Shown here piece after piece: positions 8,845 through 17,549 of a stretch of DNA of 64,000 bases; position 1 is the first letter of the stretch, and the number at the start of each line of letters is the position of its first letter. The notes under the pieces were generated by a model. That model was not told the DNA's origin, searched no databases, and saw only the letters and a list, made by a program, of their open reading frames with translations. The stretch covers positions 930,001 through 994,000 of the forward strand of contig NZ_JALIRP010000001.1 in NCBI RefSeq assembly GCF_022898935.1, written 5' to 3'. The DNA comes from Paenibacillus mangrovi. GTDB lineage: Bacteria; Bacillota; Bacilli; Paenibacillales; Paenibacillaceae. Made by a program: the position numbers and the translations under genes.

Positions 8845-10215
8845 TCAGGAGGTGCCAAGGCCCTCTACTTGAAATCCGATATGGATTAATTCAGGGCGAG
8901 GAAGTACATTTCTGGTATCCAATATATATGGATTGCTCATTCGTTTGTACATTTCTTTCCAGTCCAACTGGAGATACTGATCCCAGTGAGTCAAGAGTAC
9001 AATTGCGTCGGCATATTGAGCCGTCTCTTCCGGATTCTCGCAATACGTAATCTGCAACTCTGAATTTATTGCCTGGAACATTTCCATCCCTTTTGGATCA
9101 TGGACCTTTACATTAGCCCCCAGCTCGAGGAGCCTCGCGATAATGACCTGAGCCTGGCTTTTTCTAGCATCATCCGTGTTTGGCTTAAACGTAAGCCCCA
9201 GAATCCCTACAGTTTTGCCGTTCAGGGACTTGAGTCGATCTCTGATTTTATCTACGCAATATTTGTGCATAGCGAGATTCGAATCGATCGCTGCTTTGAC
9301 GACCGTGAGCTCTCTGCCGTATTTTTGGCTTGTTGATAGCAGTTCAATGGTGTCCTTGGGAAAGCAGCTGCCCCCCCAACCGCTGGAAACCTGAAGAAAT
9401 TTGCTGCCGATCCGACCATCAAGTCCCATGCCTTTTGCAACTTGTTGCACCTGAGCTCCTAAGGCATCGCACAGCCGAGCAATTTCATTGATATAACTGA
9501 TTTTTACGGATAAAAAGGCATTCGAGGCATACTTGATCATCTCAGCGCTCTTCGAATCTGTCTCAAAATATATAGCCGGCGGTTTGTCTAGTTGGTTAAG
9601 GAATGAAAAAGTCTCACTCCACTGTTTATATTTGTGACGTTCCAGAAGACGGCCATACAGTTCCCGCATCTTGGTTTTTGCTGTATCGCTCTCCGAGCCG
9701 ATGACGATACGGTCTGGAAAGAACACATCTTCCAAGGCGCATCCTTCTCTCAAAAATTCGGGATTGCTGACAACGGAGAAGTGTACTCCTGCCTGCAGTC
9801 CTGATTTCTGCCTTACTCTGCCTGTAACTCTGTCGGCTGTCCCTACAGGTACTGTCGATTTGTTAACAATGACGGTAAACGATTCCGGATTCAGGCGGGA
9901 AGCAATTTGCTCAGCAACCTGAGTCACATAAGTCATATCCACCGTTCCATCAGCTTTGGAAGGTGTGCCCACACAGATAAAAATGATATCTGCATGGTTC
10001 ACGCTGTCATATTTGGTCTCCGCGTGAAGCGTTTTTCCAATCGTCATAGAAATAAGCTGATCCAATTCCGGCTCATAAATGGGACTCTTCCCTGACTGAA
10101 TCAGTTTGATTTTATTCGGATCGATATCAATTACTGTCGTATCATGGCCCAAAAATGCAAAGGCGGCTGCCGTAACAGATCCCACGTACCCAGATCCTAC
10201 GCAAACAACCTTCAT
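8845..10215 (-). CDS. ugd: UDP-glucose 6-dehydrogenase
   Basis: Oxidises UDP-glucose twice with NAD to give UDP-glucuronate. It is 456 aa, normal for the family. The N-terminal Rossmann motif is VGSGYVG; the catalytic cysteine is C284 in GWGGSCFPKDT; the C-terminal domain carries the usual GLTFKPNTDDAR stretch. Two adjacent ATGs exist at 10218 and 10215. The second gives 7-nt spacing from GGAGG and is preferred. The gene overlaps the stop of the upstream epimerase, so translation is coupled. It is the last gene of the operon galU - decarboxylase - ugd. Confidence 0.95.
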   Translation of the reverse strand: MKVVCVGSGYVGSVTAAAFAFLGHDTTVIDIDPNKIKLIQSGKSPIYEPELDQLISMTIGKTLHAETKYDSVNHADIIFICVGTPSKADGTVDMTYVTQVAEQIASRLNPESFTVIVNKSTVPVGTADRVTGRVRQKSGLQAGVHFSVVSNPEFLREGCALEDVFFPDRIVIGSESDTAKTKMRELYGRLLERHKYKQWSETFSFLNQLDKPPAIYFETDSKSAEMIKYASNAFLSVKISYINEIARLCDALGAQVQQVAKGMGLDGRIGSKFLQVSSGWGGSCFPKDTIELLSTSQKYGRELTVVKAAIDSNLAMHKYCVDKIRDRLKSLNGKTVGILGLTFKPNTDDARKSQAQVIIARLLELGANVKVHDPKGMEMFQAINSELQITYCENPEETAQYADAIVLLTHWDQYLQLDWKEMYKRMSNPYILDTRNVLPRPELIHIGFQVEGLGTS

Positions 10216-11180
10216 CATCGATCCTCCTCTCTGTTCGCTGACCGATAGACCTGGATCATTCGTCGCAGACCTTCATCTAAATTAATAACCGGTTCCCAGC
10301 CAAGAAGGTTTTTGGCTTTGTCAATGATTGGACGGCGCTGCTTGGGATCATCAACCGGCAAGGGGTGGAACGTAATCCGGCAGTTCCCTCCTGTAATTTG
10401 ATTGACACGCTCGGCTAATTCCAAAATAGTGTATTCGGTAGGATTGCCTATATTAATAATCTCACCGCTAGCCGACTCTTTCTCCATCATTAATTTCAGG
10501 CCCCGAATTGTATCGTCTGCATAACAAAAAGAACGGGTTTGCATGCCATTCCCATATACAGTTAGATCCTTCCCTGTAAGTGCCTGTTCAACAAAGTTGG
10601 AGATGACCCTGCCATCGTCGCTTCTCAGACCTGCTGAATAGGTGTTGAAGATACGGGCTACTCTTACATCCACTTGGAACTTATGGAAATACTCGTAGCA
10701 GAACACTTCACCGAGCCGTTTGGCCTCATCATAGCAGGCACGTGGCCCCCAGGTGTTAACATTCCCTCTATAATGCTCCGGTTGGGGATGTACGTCGGGA
10801 TCTCCGTATGCTTCACTTGTGCTTGTAAAGAGCATTTTGGCCCCTGTCCGTCTTGCCAATTCAAGCATATGCATGGTGCCTATGGTGTTGATGGCTATAG
10901 TTTCGAGAGGAGCGGATTGATAATATTTAGGTGAAGCAGGCGACGCCAAATGATAAATCTCCCTCACATCGGATAGAGAATTTAGAAGCAACCATTCTTC
11001 TGAGGAAGCATTCTCCTGGATAAAAACAAAGTTATCATTCTTCAACAGGCCCTCGATGTTGGACATTTTGCCTGTGGATAAATTATCTACACCAATAACA
11101 CGATGTCCTTCCGAGATCAGATCTTTCGTTAGATGACTACCCAGAAATCCCGCTGCCCCAGTTATAAGGATGGTTTTCAC
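10215..11180 (-). CDS. UDP-glucuronate decarboxylase (UDP-xylose synthase)-like SDR
   Basis: A 321-aa extended short-chain dehydrogenase. NAD-binding is GAAGFLGSHL. The signature HLASPASPKYYQSAP, the TSTSEAYGDP serine region and the CYDEAKR form of the YxxxK active site are those of UDP-glucuronate decarboxylases (UXS), which convert UDP-glucuronate to UDP-xylose. One usual motif is altered: NTYSAG replaces NTYGPR. The start is GTG at 11180, overlapping the galU stop. With galU and ugd it forms a complete route from glucose-1-phosphate to UDP-xylose. A 4-epimerase or UDP-arabinose role is less likely from the motifs. Confidence 0.85.
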   Translation of the reverse strand: MKTILITGAAGFLGSHLTKDLISEGHRVIGVDNLSTGKMSNIEGLLKNDNFVFIQENASSEEWLLLNSLSDVREIYHLASPASPKYYQSAPLETIAINTIGTMHMLELARRTGAKMLFTSTSEAYGDPDVHPQPEHYRGNVNTWGPRACYDEAKRLGEVFCYEYFHKFQVDVRVARIFNTYSAGLRSDDGRVISNFVEQALTGKDLTVYGNGMQTRSFCYADDTIRGLKLMMEKESASGEIINIGNPTEYTILELAERVNQITGGNCRITFHPLPVDDPKQRRPIIDKAKNLLGWEPVINLDEGLRRMIQVYRSANREEDR

Positions 11181-12067
11181 GCTTCTTCACCTTCTTTCTC
11201 TGGTTTAAGGATACCTTGCAAGTATCCATGCATTTCTTTTTTTAGGAGTTCATGTCGCTGAGCGTACTCCACATTAGCCTTAATCAGCCCCATTAGATTG
11301 CCTATGTCGTAGGAGATGCCTTCACATTCCAAGGCATAGCATGTGGTCTTCTCAGATAAGTTCCGCAAAGCATCCGTAAGCTGTATTTCTTCCCCAAGCT
11401 TCGGTGGAGGAAGAATCGCCAGCTCATCCATAATTTGTGGCTCAAGGATATATCTGCCCATAATCGCCAGATTGGAAGGCGGATTGCCCTTGGGCTTTTC
11501 TACGAGTGACTTAATCCGGTACAGCCTGTCGTTCACTTTCTCTCCATCTAGAATTCCGTACTTTTCAATATCAGGGGGAGCTACCGGTTGAACGCCGATG
11601 ACAGTCGCAGGCTGCTGATGGTAACTCTCTATCAATTGCTGCAGACAAGGCTTTTGACTGTGAAATATCATGTCTCCGAGCATAACAGCGAAGGTCTCTT
11701 GGCCTACAGCTTTGCGGGCAGTCCAAACGGCATGGCCGAGTCCAAGTGGTTTGTTTTGTCTGATGTATTGAAAATTTGCCATATTCGAGATTTCGTCCAT
11801 CCATTGGAGTACCCGAATGTCACCTTTTTTCTTCAACACTTGCTCGATCTGGGGCTGATGGTCAAAATAGTCTTCAATGGCACGTTTATCTCGACCAGTT
11901 ATGATGATGACATCTTCAATGCCGGATGCAACAGCTTCTTCGACGATGTAATGAATTGCAGGTTTATTAATAATCGGCAGAAGTTCTTTGGGAACTGCCT
12001 TTGTGATAGGCAAAAAGCGTGTCCCTAGGCCGGCAGCAGGGATTACCGCTTTCCGAACCGTCTTCAT
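11177..12067 (-). CDS. galU: UTP-glucose-1-phosphate uridylyltransferase
   Basis: Makes UDP-glucose from UTP and glucose-1-phosphate. It is 296 aa, standard length. The N-terminal nucleotide-binding signature AAGLGTRFLPITKAVPKE and the later VEKPKG motif are intact. AAAGGAGG stands 7 nt before the ATG at 12067. It is first in the three-gene UDP-sugar operon, whose promoter should lie in 12068-12160. B. subtilis calls this enzyme GtaB. Confidence 0.95.
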   Translation of the reverse strand: MKTVRKAVIPAAGLGTRFLPITKAVPKELLPIINKPAIHYIVEEAVASGIEDVIIITGRDKRAIEDYFDHQPQIEQVLKKKGDIRVLQWMDEISNMANFQYIRQNKPLGLGHAVWTARKAVGQETFAVMLGDMIFHSQKPCLQQLIESYHQQPATVIGVQPVAPPDIEKYGILDGEKVNDRLYRIKSLVEKPKGNPPSNLAIMGRYILEPQIMDELAILPPPKLGEEIQLTDALRNLSEKTTCYALECEGISYDIGNLMGLIKANVEYAQRHELLKKEMHGYLQGILKPEKEGEEA

Positions 12068-12159
12068 GAGATACCTCCTTTGCTATTCCATATCAATGTT
12101 CAGTGTATGTCCGGCGAAATTTAATGCCTTAGTCGTATAAACTATTTTTAATAAAATAG

Positions 12160-12369
12160 ACAGGAGCAGCAAAAGAGGGGCTCGAAAGGCAGGCAGGGGA
12201 GAGTGGAATAGAGACTAAGCAGGTATTCATAGAACAGTTGGCGGCACTGTACGAGCTGCAACAACCCGGATTCGCAAGGCAGATAGGGAAGATCGATACT
12301 CGCGATGAAATGAATGAGTCCGGTTATCTTGCGATTTTGAGATGGTCAATTTTTTTGCAAGATAAGTAA
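12160..12369 (+). pseudogene. Possible decayed coding fragment in galU/GH2 gap
   Basis: The 387-nt gap before the beta-glucuronidase contains a 70-codon open stretch without a credible start. Its translation looks protein-like (for example FIEQLAALYELQQPGFARQ and TRDEMNESGYLAILRWS) but I do not recognise the family. No SD-preceded start lies in frame, so it may be the tail of a lost gene. The rest of the gap must hold promoters for galU (minus) and the GH2 gene (plus). Confidence 0.3.
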
Positions 12370-12454
12370 AATATGTGCCTATTTAAGATGCGCAGAACAC
12401 GGTTAAATAGAAGAACAATGAATGAAATGCATGAGAGAAAGAAGAGGGATGGAA

Positions 12455-14227
12455 ATGGATCAAGCAAAAAATTATGTTGATCAATTACATAACGAGGCAT
12501 ACGAAGATCTCTTTTTAGCCAAGTGTGTTACATATGAATCGATGATTACGGATTATGGTCGCAATAAAGAATCGCTTAACGGTTTTTGGAATTTTGGCGT
12601 CGATCAGTACGATACTTGCCTTCGTGCCAAATGGTACGAGGAAAATTACGTGGATAACGATGGTTTGCGCAACCCAATGGACTTTAGCTTCGATGAATGG
12701 GAACGAATGCCGATCCCTTCATGTTGGAATGTGCAGCGAGAGAAATATTTTTATTATGAAGGAAGCATGGTGTTTACAAGAACTTTCTACTATGAGAAGC
12801 ACGGAGAGGAACGCGTTTTCCTCAAATTTGGTGCTGTCAATTACGATGCTAAAGTTTTTCTTAACAAGCAATTTCTTGGGTGCCATAAAGGCGGATCAAC
12901 CCCATTTTATATCGAAGTAACACAAGAATTGAAAGCTAACAACCGTATTATGGTCGTTGCGAACAATATGCGTAAAGCCAGCAACGTCCCTTGCAAAAAT
13001 ACAGATTGGTTTAACTACGGGGGCATCTATCGTAATGTAGAAATCATTCGCTTGCCTGGAACCTTTATTAAACAATACGCTGTATCGCTCAAGCCCGATG
13101 GAACATTCTCCAATATTCAAGTCTCCGTGGAAATCGATGGAGCAGTTCTTGACGGTCAGGCTAACATCGACATTCCCGAGCTAAACATTCATGAAACCAT
13201 CCAAATCCGTCAAGGCAAAGGTCAATGTACGATTGGGGCGAAGCCGGAGCTATGGTCTCCAGAGAATCCCAAGCTCTATGACGTGATCATCACGTATATG
13301 GAAGATACCGTTCGTGAACGAATAGGCTTCCGGGAAATCAGTGTCCAAGGTCATGACATTATCCTTAACGGCCAGCCCATCTATTTAAAGGGGATCGCCG
13401 CTCATGAAGAAAGCGTCCTCAACGGAAAAGCAGTCACAGATGCTGAAATTATCGAGAATTTCAAGCTTGCTAAGGAAATGAACTGCAATTACATGCGTCT
13501 TGCTCATTATCCACATACAGAACAAGCTGCACGGATCGCAGATGAAATGGGGATTATGCTTTGGGAGGAAATTCCGGTATATTGGGCGATTGAGTTCAAT
13601 AACCCCGAAACCTATCGGGATGCAGCAAATCAACTGTCGGAGCTTATTATCAGAGACTATAATCGTGCGAGCGTCATAATATGGTCCGTGGGCAACGAAA
13701 ATGCAGATTCAGAGGAACGATTGCAATTTATGAGTTCGCTTGCCAAACGGGCCAAGGCTTTAGACGAGACAAGACTTGTCTCTGCAGCATGCTTGCTCGA
13801 TCACACGAATCATTTGATCAAAGACCGATTGGCTGAACATTTAGACATCATCGGTGCGAATCAATATTACGGCTGGTATCAGACCGATTTCAACAATCTC
13901 ATCAAACTGTTCGAGAATAGTAAACCCAAGAAGCCTGTGGTCATTACCGAATTTGGAGCTGATGCCAAAGCAGGTCATCGAGGCAGTGTAGATGATAAAG
14001 GAACAGAAGATTGCCAAGCGCATATTTACAAAAAGCAAGTGCAGGTGCTCGGACAAATCTCATATGTCAAAGGACTAAGCCCATGGATATTATACGACTT
14101 CCGTTGTCCTCGCAGACTTCATCCGGTAACGCAAAATTACTATAATACGAAAGGTCTTCTGTCTGAAGATAAGTCTTATAAGAAACCTGCGTTTTATATT
14201 ATGCAGCAATTCTATCAAGATAGATGA
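12455..14227 (+). CDS. GH2 beta-glucuronidase
   Basis: A 590-aa glycoside hydrolase family 2 enzyme: sugar-binding domain, immunoglobulin-like domain, TIM barrel. The acid/base is E415 in WSVGNEN and the nucleophile is E499 in ITEFGADA. NTK at residues 564-566 matches the N-x-K motif that binds the glucuronate carboxylate in beta-glucuronidases, and GGIYRNVEI is also typical. It has no signal peptide, so it acts in the cytoplasm on imported glucuronides. The ATG at 12455 is preferred (GAGGG 6 nt upstream); in-frame ATGs at 12422, 12431 and 12449 have poorer sites. It begins an operon with two importer permeases and a binding protein. Confidence 0.85.
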   Translation: MDQAKNYVDQLHNEAYEDLFLAKCVTYESMITDYGRNKESLNGFWNFGVDQYDTCLRAKWYEENYVDNDGLRNPMDFSFDEWERMPIPSCWNVQREKYFYYEGSMVFTRTFYYEKHGEERVFLKFGAVNYDAKVFLNKQFLGCHKGGSTPFYIEVTQELKANNRIMVVANNMRKASNVPCKNTDWFNYGGIYRNVEIIRLPGTFIKQYAVSLKPDGTFSNIQVSVEIDGAVLDGQANIDIPELNIHETIQIRQGKGQCTIGAKPELWSPENPKLYDVIITYMEDTVRERIGFREISVQGHDIILNGQPIYLKGIAAHEESVLNGKAVTDAEIIENFKLAKEMNCNYMRLAHYPHTEQAARIADEMGIMLWEEIPVYWAIEFNNPETYRDAANQLSELIIRDYNRASVIIWSVGNENADSEERLQFMSSLAKRAKALDETRLVSAACLLDHTNHLIKDRLAEHLDIIGANQYYGWYQTDFNNLIKLFENSKPKKPVVITEFGADAKAGHRGSVDDKGTEDCQAHIYKKQVQVLGQISYVKGLSPWILYDFRCPRRLHPVTQNYYNTKGLLSEDKSYKKPAFYIMQQFYQDR

Positions 14228-14237
14228 GGTGATAAGC

Positions 14238-15161
14238 ATGCTGTTCAAAAGAAACCAAGAGAATAAAACGCGTCGTCTTATGTTGAAGGAAAAAAGAGAG
14301 AATTTCGCGGGATATATATTTGTAGGTCCGATGCTGATTGGATTGACCGTCCTCACCGTTATTCCTGCCATCCTATCTTTAATATTCAGCTTTACAGAAT
14401 GGAGCTTTATCGCAGGACTCAATAAAATGAAATTTGTCGGATTTAAGAACTATGTTCAGTTATTGCATGATCCTGTCTTTATCACTTCATTCAAAAATAA
14501 CCTTATCCTATTGCTGGTTGTCCCGATTCAATTGATCATTTCGTTGGTCTTGGCCGTCATCATTAATAAAAGTGTATATTTCAAAAGTTTCTTCAAAGTT
14601 GTTTTCTTTATGCCTTATATCTCCAGTATTGTTGCGGTTTCTATCGTATTTCAATTATTGTTCCAGCCTTCGTATGGACCGATCAATCAATTTTTAAGAG
14701 CCATTGGCATGGACAATCCACCGAAATGGTTAGCAGATATTCATTATGCATTGCCATCCGTCATGATCATTTTGACTTGGGTTGGTATCGGTTTCTGTCT
14801 CATCGTCTATATGGCTGCGCTACAATCGATTCCGAAGGATCTCTATGAATCTGCTGATATCGATGGTGCTAGTCCATGGACAAGATTTAGAAGAATCACA
14901 CTACCGCTTGTATCGCCAACGACGTTCTTCTTGCTTGTCACAGGTCTCATTAGTTCGTTTAAATCCTTTGATATCATCAAAGTTTTAACTGAAGGGGGTC
15001 CATCCTATTCGACCTCCGTTGTCACCTATTATCTGTACACGACAGCATTTGAAAACTTAAAAACCGGTTACGCTTCATCGATGGCTTGGGCATTGTTCGG
15101 TTGCGTCCTCCTCATTACCGTTTTTCAACTGTATGGTCAGAAAAAATGGGTGAATTATTGA
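14238..15161 (+). CDS. CUT1 sugar ABC transporter permease (MalF/UgpA type)
   Basis: A 307-aa membrane protein with six predicted helices. The EAA loop that contacts the ATPase reads ESADIDGASPWTRFRRITLP near residue 210. The ATG at 14238 follows GAGGTG by 6 nt; the gene starts 10 nt after the glucuronidase stop. It pairs with the next permease to form the channel of a carbohydrate importer, presumably for glucuronides or glucuronate-bearing oligosaccharides. Confidence 0.9.
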   Translation: MLFKRNQENKTRRLMLKEKRENFAGYIFVGPMLIGLTVLTVIPAILSLIFSFTEWSFIAGLNKMKFVGFKNYVQLLHDPVFITSFKNNLILLLVVPIQLIISLVLAVIINKSVYFKSFFKVVFFMPYISSIVAVSIVFQLLFQPSYGPINQFLRAIGMDNPPKWLADIHYALPSVMIILTWVGIGFCLIVYMAALQSIPKDLYESADIDGASPWTRFRRITLPLVSPTTFFLLVTGLISSFKSFDIIKVLTEGGPSYSTSVVTYYLYTTAFENLKTGYASSMAWALFGCVLLITVFQLYGQKKWVNY

Positions 15162-15178
15162 TTTGGGAGGGGAACAGT

Positions 15179-16012
15179 ATGGAAAATTCAAATAAGTTAT
15201 GGAAAACCATCATAACGATCCTTTTGCTTATTCTTGGAGTTGCTTTCCTACTACCGTTTATATGGATGTTATCCACTTCCTTTAAACCGGAGATTGATGT
15301 ATTCAAATATCCCATTGAATGGATACCAAGGCATTGGCAAGGAGCTCAGAACTATCAAGAGGTCTGGTTTGGTGAATATCCTTTTGCAACATATTATTGG
15401 AACTCGATTAAGGTCAGCGTGCTGACGACGATCATTTCCGTTTCGGTATCCAGCATGGCGGCTTATGCTTTTGCTAAAATAGAATTCATAGGCAAGAACG
15501 CACTGTTCGTGCTCGTGCTGATGACCTTTATGATCCCTAGTTCTTCGATTATCGTACCTCAATTTCTCATTTTTAAGTGGTTTCATTTATTTGATACTCA
15601 TCTTGGACTTATTCTTGTTGGATCGTTTAGTGCGTTAGGTACCTTTATGCTGCGACAGTTTTTTATGGGGCTTCATCATGAATTCCTCGATGCGGCAAGA
15701 ATGGACGGTGCTGGACAGCGTATTTTATTTACAAAAGTCGCTCTTCCTCTAGTTCGTCCTGCGATCGCTACCTATGCCATTTTACGTTTTATCTGGACAT
15801 GGAACGACTATCAAAATCCGCTCATTTTCTTAAGAAGTGATTATCTTTCTACGATTCAAATCGGTATACAAAAATTTGCTGCCGAGAGTGGAGCTTTTTA
15901 TTCCTTAATCATGGCCGGTGCGGTTTCAGCCATTATCCCTCTACTCCTTATTTTTATCCTTGGTCAAAAGCAAGTAATGGAAGGAATTGCAATGGGTGGG
16001 GTGAAAGGGTAA
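15179..16012 (+). CDS. CUT1 sugar ABC transporter permease (MalG/AraQ type)
   Basis: A 277-aa partner permease with about six helices. The EAA loop is LDAARMDGAGQRILFTKVALP near residues 170-190. GGGAGGGG lies 8 nt before the ATG at 15179, 17 nt after the first permease. No ATP-binding gene is present in the cluster. CUT1 importers of this group usually borrow the shared ATPase MsmX. Confidence 0.9.
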   Translation: MENSNKLWKTIITILLLILGVAFLLPFIWMLSTSFKPEIDVFKYPIEWIPRHWQGAQNYQEVWFGEYPFATYYWNSIKVSVLTTIISVSVSSMAAYAFAKIEFIGKNALFVLVLMTFMIPSSSIIVPQFLIFKWFHLFDTHLGLILVGSFSALGTFMLRQFFMGLHHEFLDAARMDGAGQRILFTKVALPLVRPAIATYAILRFIWTWNDYQNPLIFLRSDYLSTIQIGIQKFAAESGAFYSLIMAGAVSAIIPLLLIFILGQKQVMEGIAMGGVKG

Positions 16013-16082
16013 AAATATTATCGTAAACGGTAAAAATTGAAACTTTGTTGCTCTAACCTGGAGTGTTATTGTGATTATGAAA

Positions 16083-16096
16083 TGAAAACGCTTATA
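16083..16096 (+). promoter_or_regulatory. cre (CcpA) site before solute-binding gene
   Basis: TGAAAACGCTTATA fits the cre consensus TGWAANCGNTNWCA at 13 of 14 positions. It overlaps a TATAAT-like hexamer (16093-16098), but that hexamer is too close to the ribosome site of the binding-protein gene to be its promoter. The box predicts catabolite repression of binding-protein expression. Confidence 0.6.
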
Positions 16097-16115
16097 ATTA
16101 GGGGAGGTTAAACAA

Positions 16116-17459
16116 ATGAAGAAAAAAATTCTAGGCATAACCACAACCGTAGTTATGCTGGCAAGCCTGCTAGCAGGATGCTCTGGTAGTAGTAACAGCA
16201 GTACAGCTTCTGGCAAGAATACAGGCAGTACAGATCAGAGCAAGCCTGTTACAATTAAGTTTCTCAATTGGGAAAAACCATCGGTTTATCAACCGGCGAT
16301 CGATGCATTTGAGAAGAAATATCCGAACATCAAAGTCGAATATATTCCCCTCGTAGAAAATGACTCGAACGAAACGCTGAAAAAAATTGATATTATGTAT
16401 GCTTCAGGTGAAGATTTTGACGTCTTCTCTCTCAACTCATTACCTAACTTAAGTCAACGAGCTTCGAATGGGATGCTGGAACCTCTGGATGATTATATAA
16501 ATGCTGAGGGGATTAAATATGAGGATGAATATAAAGCGGAACAAATGAAATTAGACAACAAGCGGTATTCCCTTCCCGGTAAATTTGGACCATGGTTCAT
16601 ACTCATGAATAAAGATCGGCTTGATGAAGCCGGCTTGAGTGTTCCGACAAGCTGGACATGGGATGAGTTCCGTGATTATTCCAAACAATTAACAAAGGGT
16701 GAAGGTGCTACCAAAAGTTACGGTACATTCTTCCATACATGGAAAGACTACTTCCTGCTTCGTCTATATAGTTCTCCTGAGAATCAAGGTATAATGACAG
16801 ATGATGGTAAGAAACTGAATGATGAGAATCCATTAATGAAGGAATCGTTAGAACTGCGCTATAACATGGAGTATGTTGACCATTCTGCAATGCCGTATCA
16901 AGATGTTGTATCGCAAAAAATTCCATATCGCGATGCGTATTTCCAAGGTAAAGCAAGTATGCTTCCAACAGGACCGTGGATGATTTCTGAAGCAGGTGGA
17001 ACAGACAAGATCCCAGCGACATTCCATTCAGCATTTGCTCCTTGGCCTAAAAATAATGCATCTGATGAGAATTATTCATTTGGTGGAGCTGATTCACTTG
17101 TTATCTCTTCTAATTCAAAACATAAGCAAGAATCCTATGAATTTATTCGTTTCCTATCAACTGAAGGCATGTCATTAACGAAACAGCTTTCTGCATGGAA
17201 AAAAGCTGACTTGAACCAAGAAGTGGACGCGATCATTTCTGCAACGATGTCTCCTGATATGATTGATAAAAATTCTCTCATAAACACACTTTCTGTAATG
17301 AAGCTTCCAACTCCCCCAGTTGCCGTTCCTTATAGCGCTGATTTGGAGAAAGGATATATTGCAGAAGCTGAGAAATATATGCTAGGCGAGACAGACATCG
17401 ATACAACGATGAAAAATATTAAAGTGAATTTGCAAAAAATCATTGACGCTAACCAATAA
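16116..17459 (+). CDS. CUT1 sugar-binding lipoprotein
   Basis: A 447-aa extracellular solute-binding protein (family 1). The N-terminus is a lipoprotein signal ending in the lipobox LLAGC (cysteine 22), then a Ser/Thr/Gly-rich linker and the two-lobe binding domain. GGGGAGG stands 8 nt upstream. It is separated from the permeases by 103 nt containing a cre box, so it can be expressed at a different level. It should capture the substrate whose glucuronic acid is cut by the GH2 enzyme. Confidence 0.92.
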   Translation: MKKKILGITTTVVMLASLLAGCSGSSNSSTASGKNTGSTDQSKPVTIKFLNWEKPSVYQPAIDAFEKKYPNIKVEYIPLVENDSNETLKKIDIMYASGEDFDVFSLNSLPNLSQRASNGMLEPLDDYINAEGIKYEDEYKAEQMKLDNKRYSLPGKFGPWFILMNKDRLDEAGLSVPTSWTWDEFRDYSKQLTKGEGATKSYGTFFHTWKDYFLLRLYSSPENQGIMTDDGKKLNDENPLMKESLELRYNMEYVDHSAMPYQDVVSQKIPYRDAYFQGKASMLPTGPWMISEAGGTDKIPATFHSAFAPWPKNNASDENYSFGGADSLVISSNSKHKQESYEFIRFLSTEGMSLTKQLSAWKKADLNQEVDAIISATMSPDMIDKNSLINTLSVMKLPTPPVAVPYSADLEKGYIAEAEKYMLGETDIDTTMKNIKVNLQKIIDANQ

Positions 17460-17482
17460 TTCGTATCACAGTAGTAATTATC

Positions 17483-17511
17483 AAGAGGATGCCAATAGGT
17501 CATCCTCTTTT
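17483..17511 (+). terminator. Hairpin after the solute-binding gene
   Basis: AAGAGGATG (17483-17491) pairs with CATCCTCTT (17501-17509). The T-tail is short, so it may only partly stop transcription before the sensor genes. Confidence 0.55.
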
Positions 17512-17549
17512 CCCATAATCTCATATGAATGTAAACATAGGAGGATGTG

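Noticed and set aside
16093-16098. TATAAT before the CUT1 binding-protein gene as its promoter.
   Set aside because: The start site it implies falls inside the ribosome-binding site, so it is more likely incidental to the cre box.
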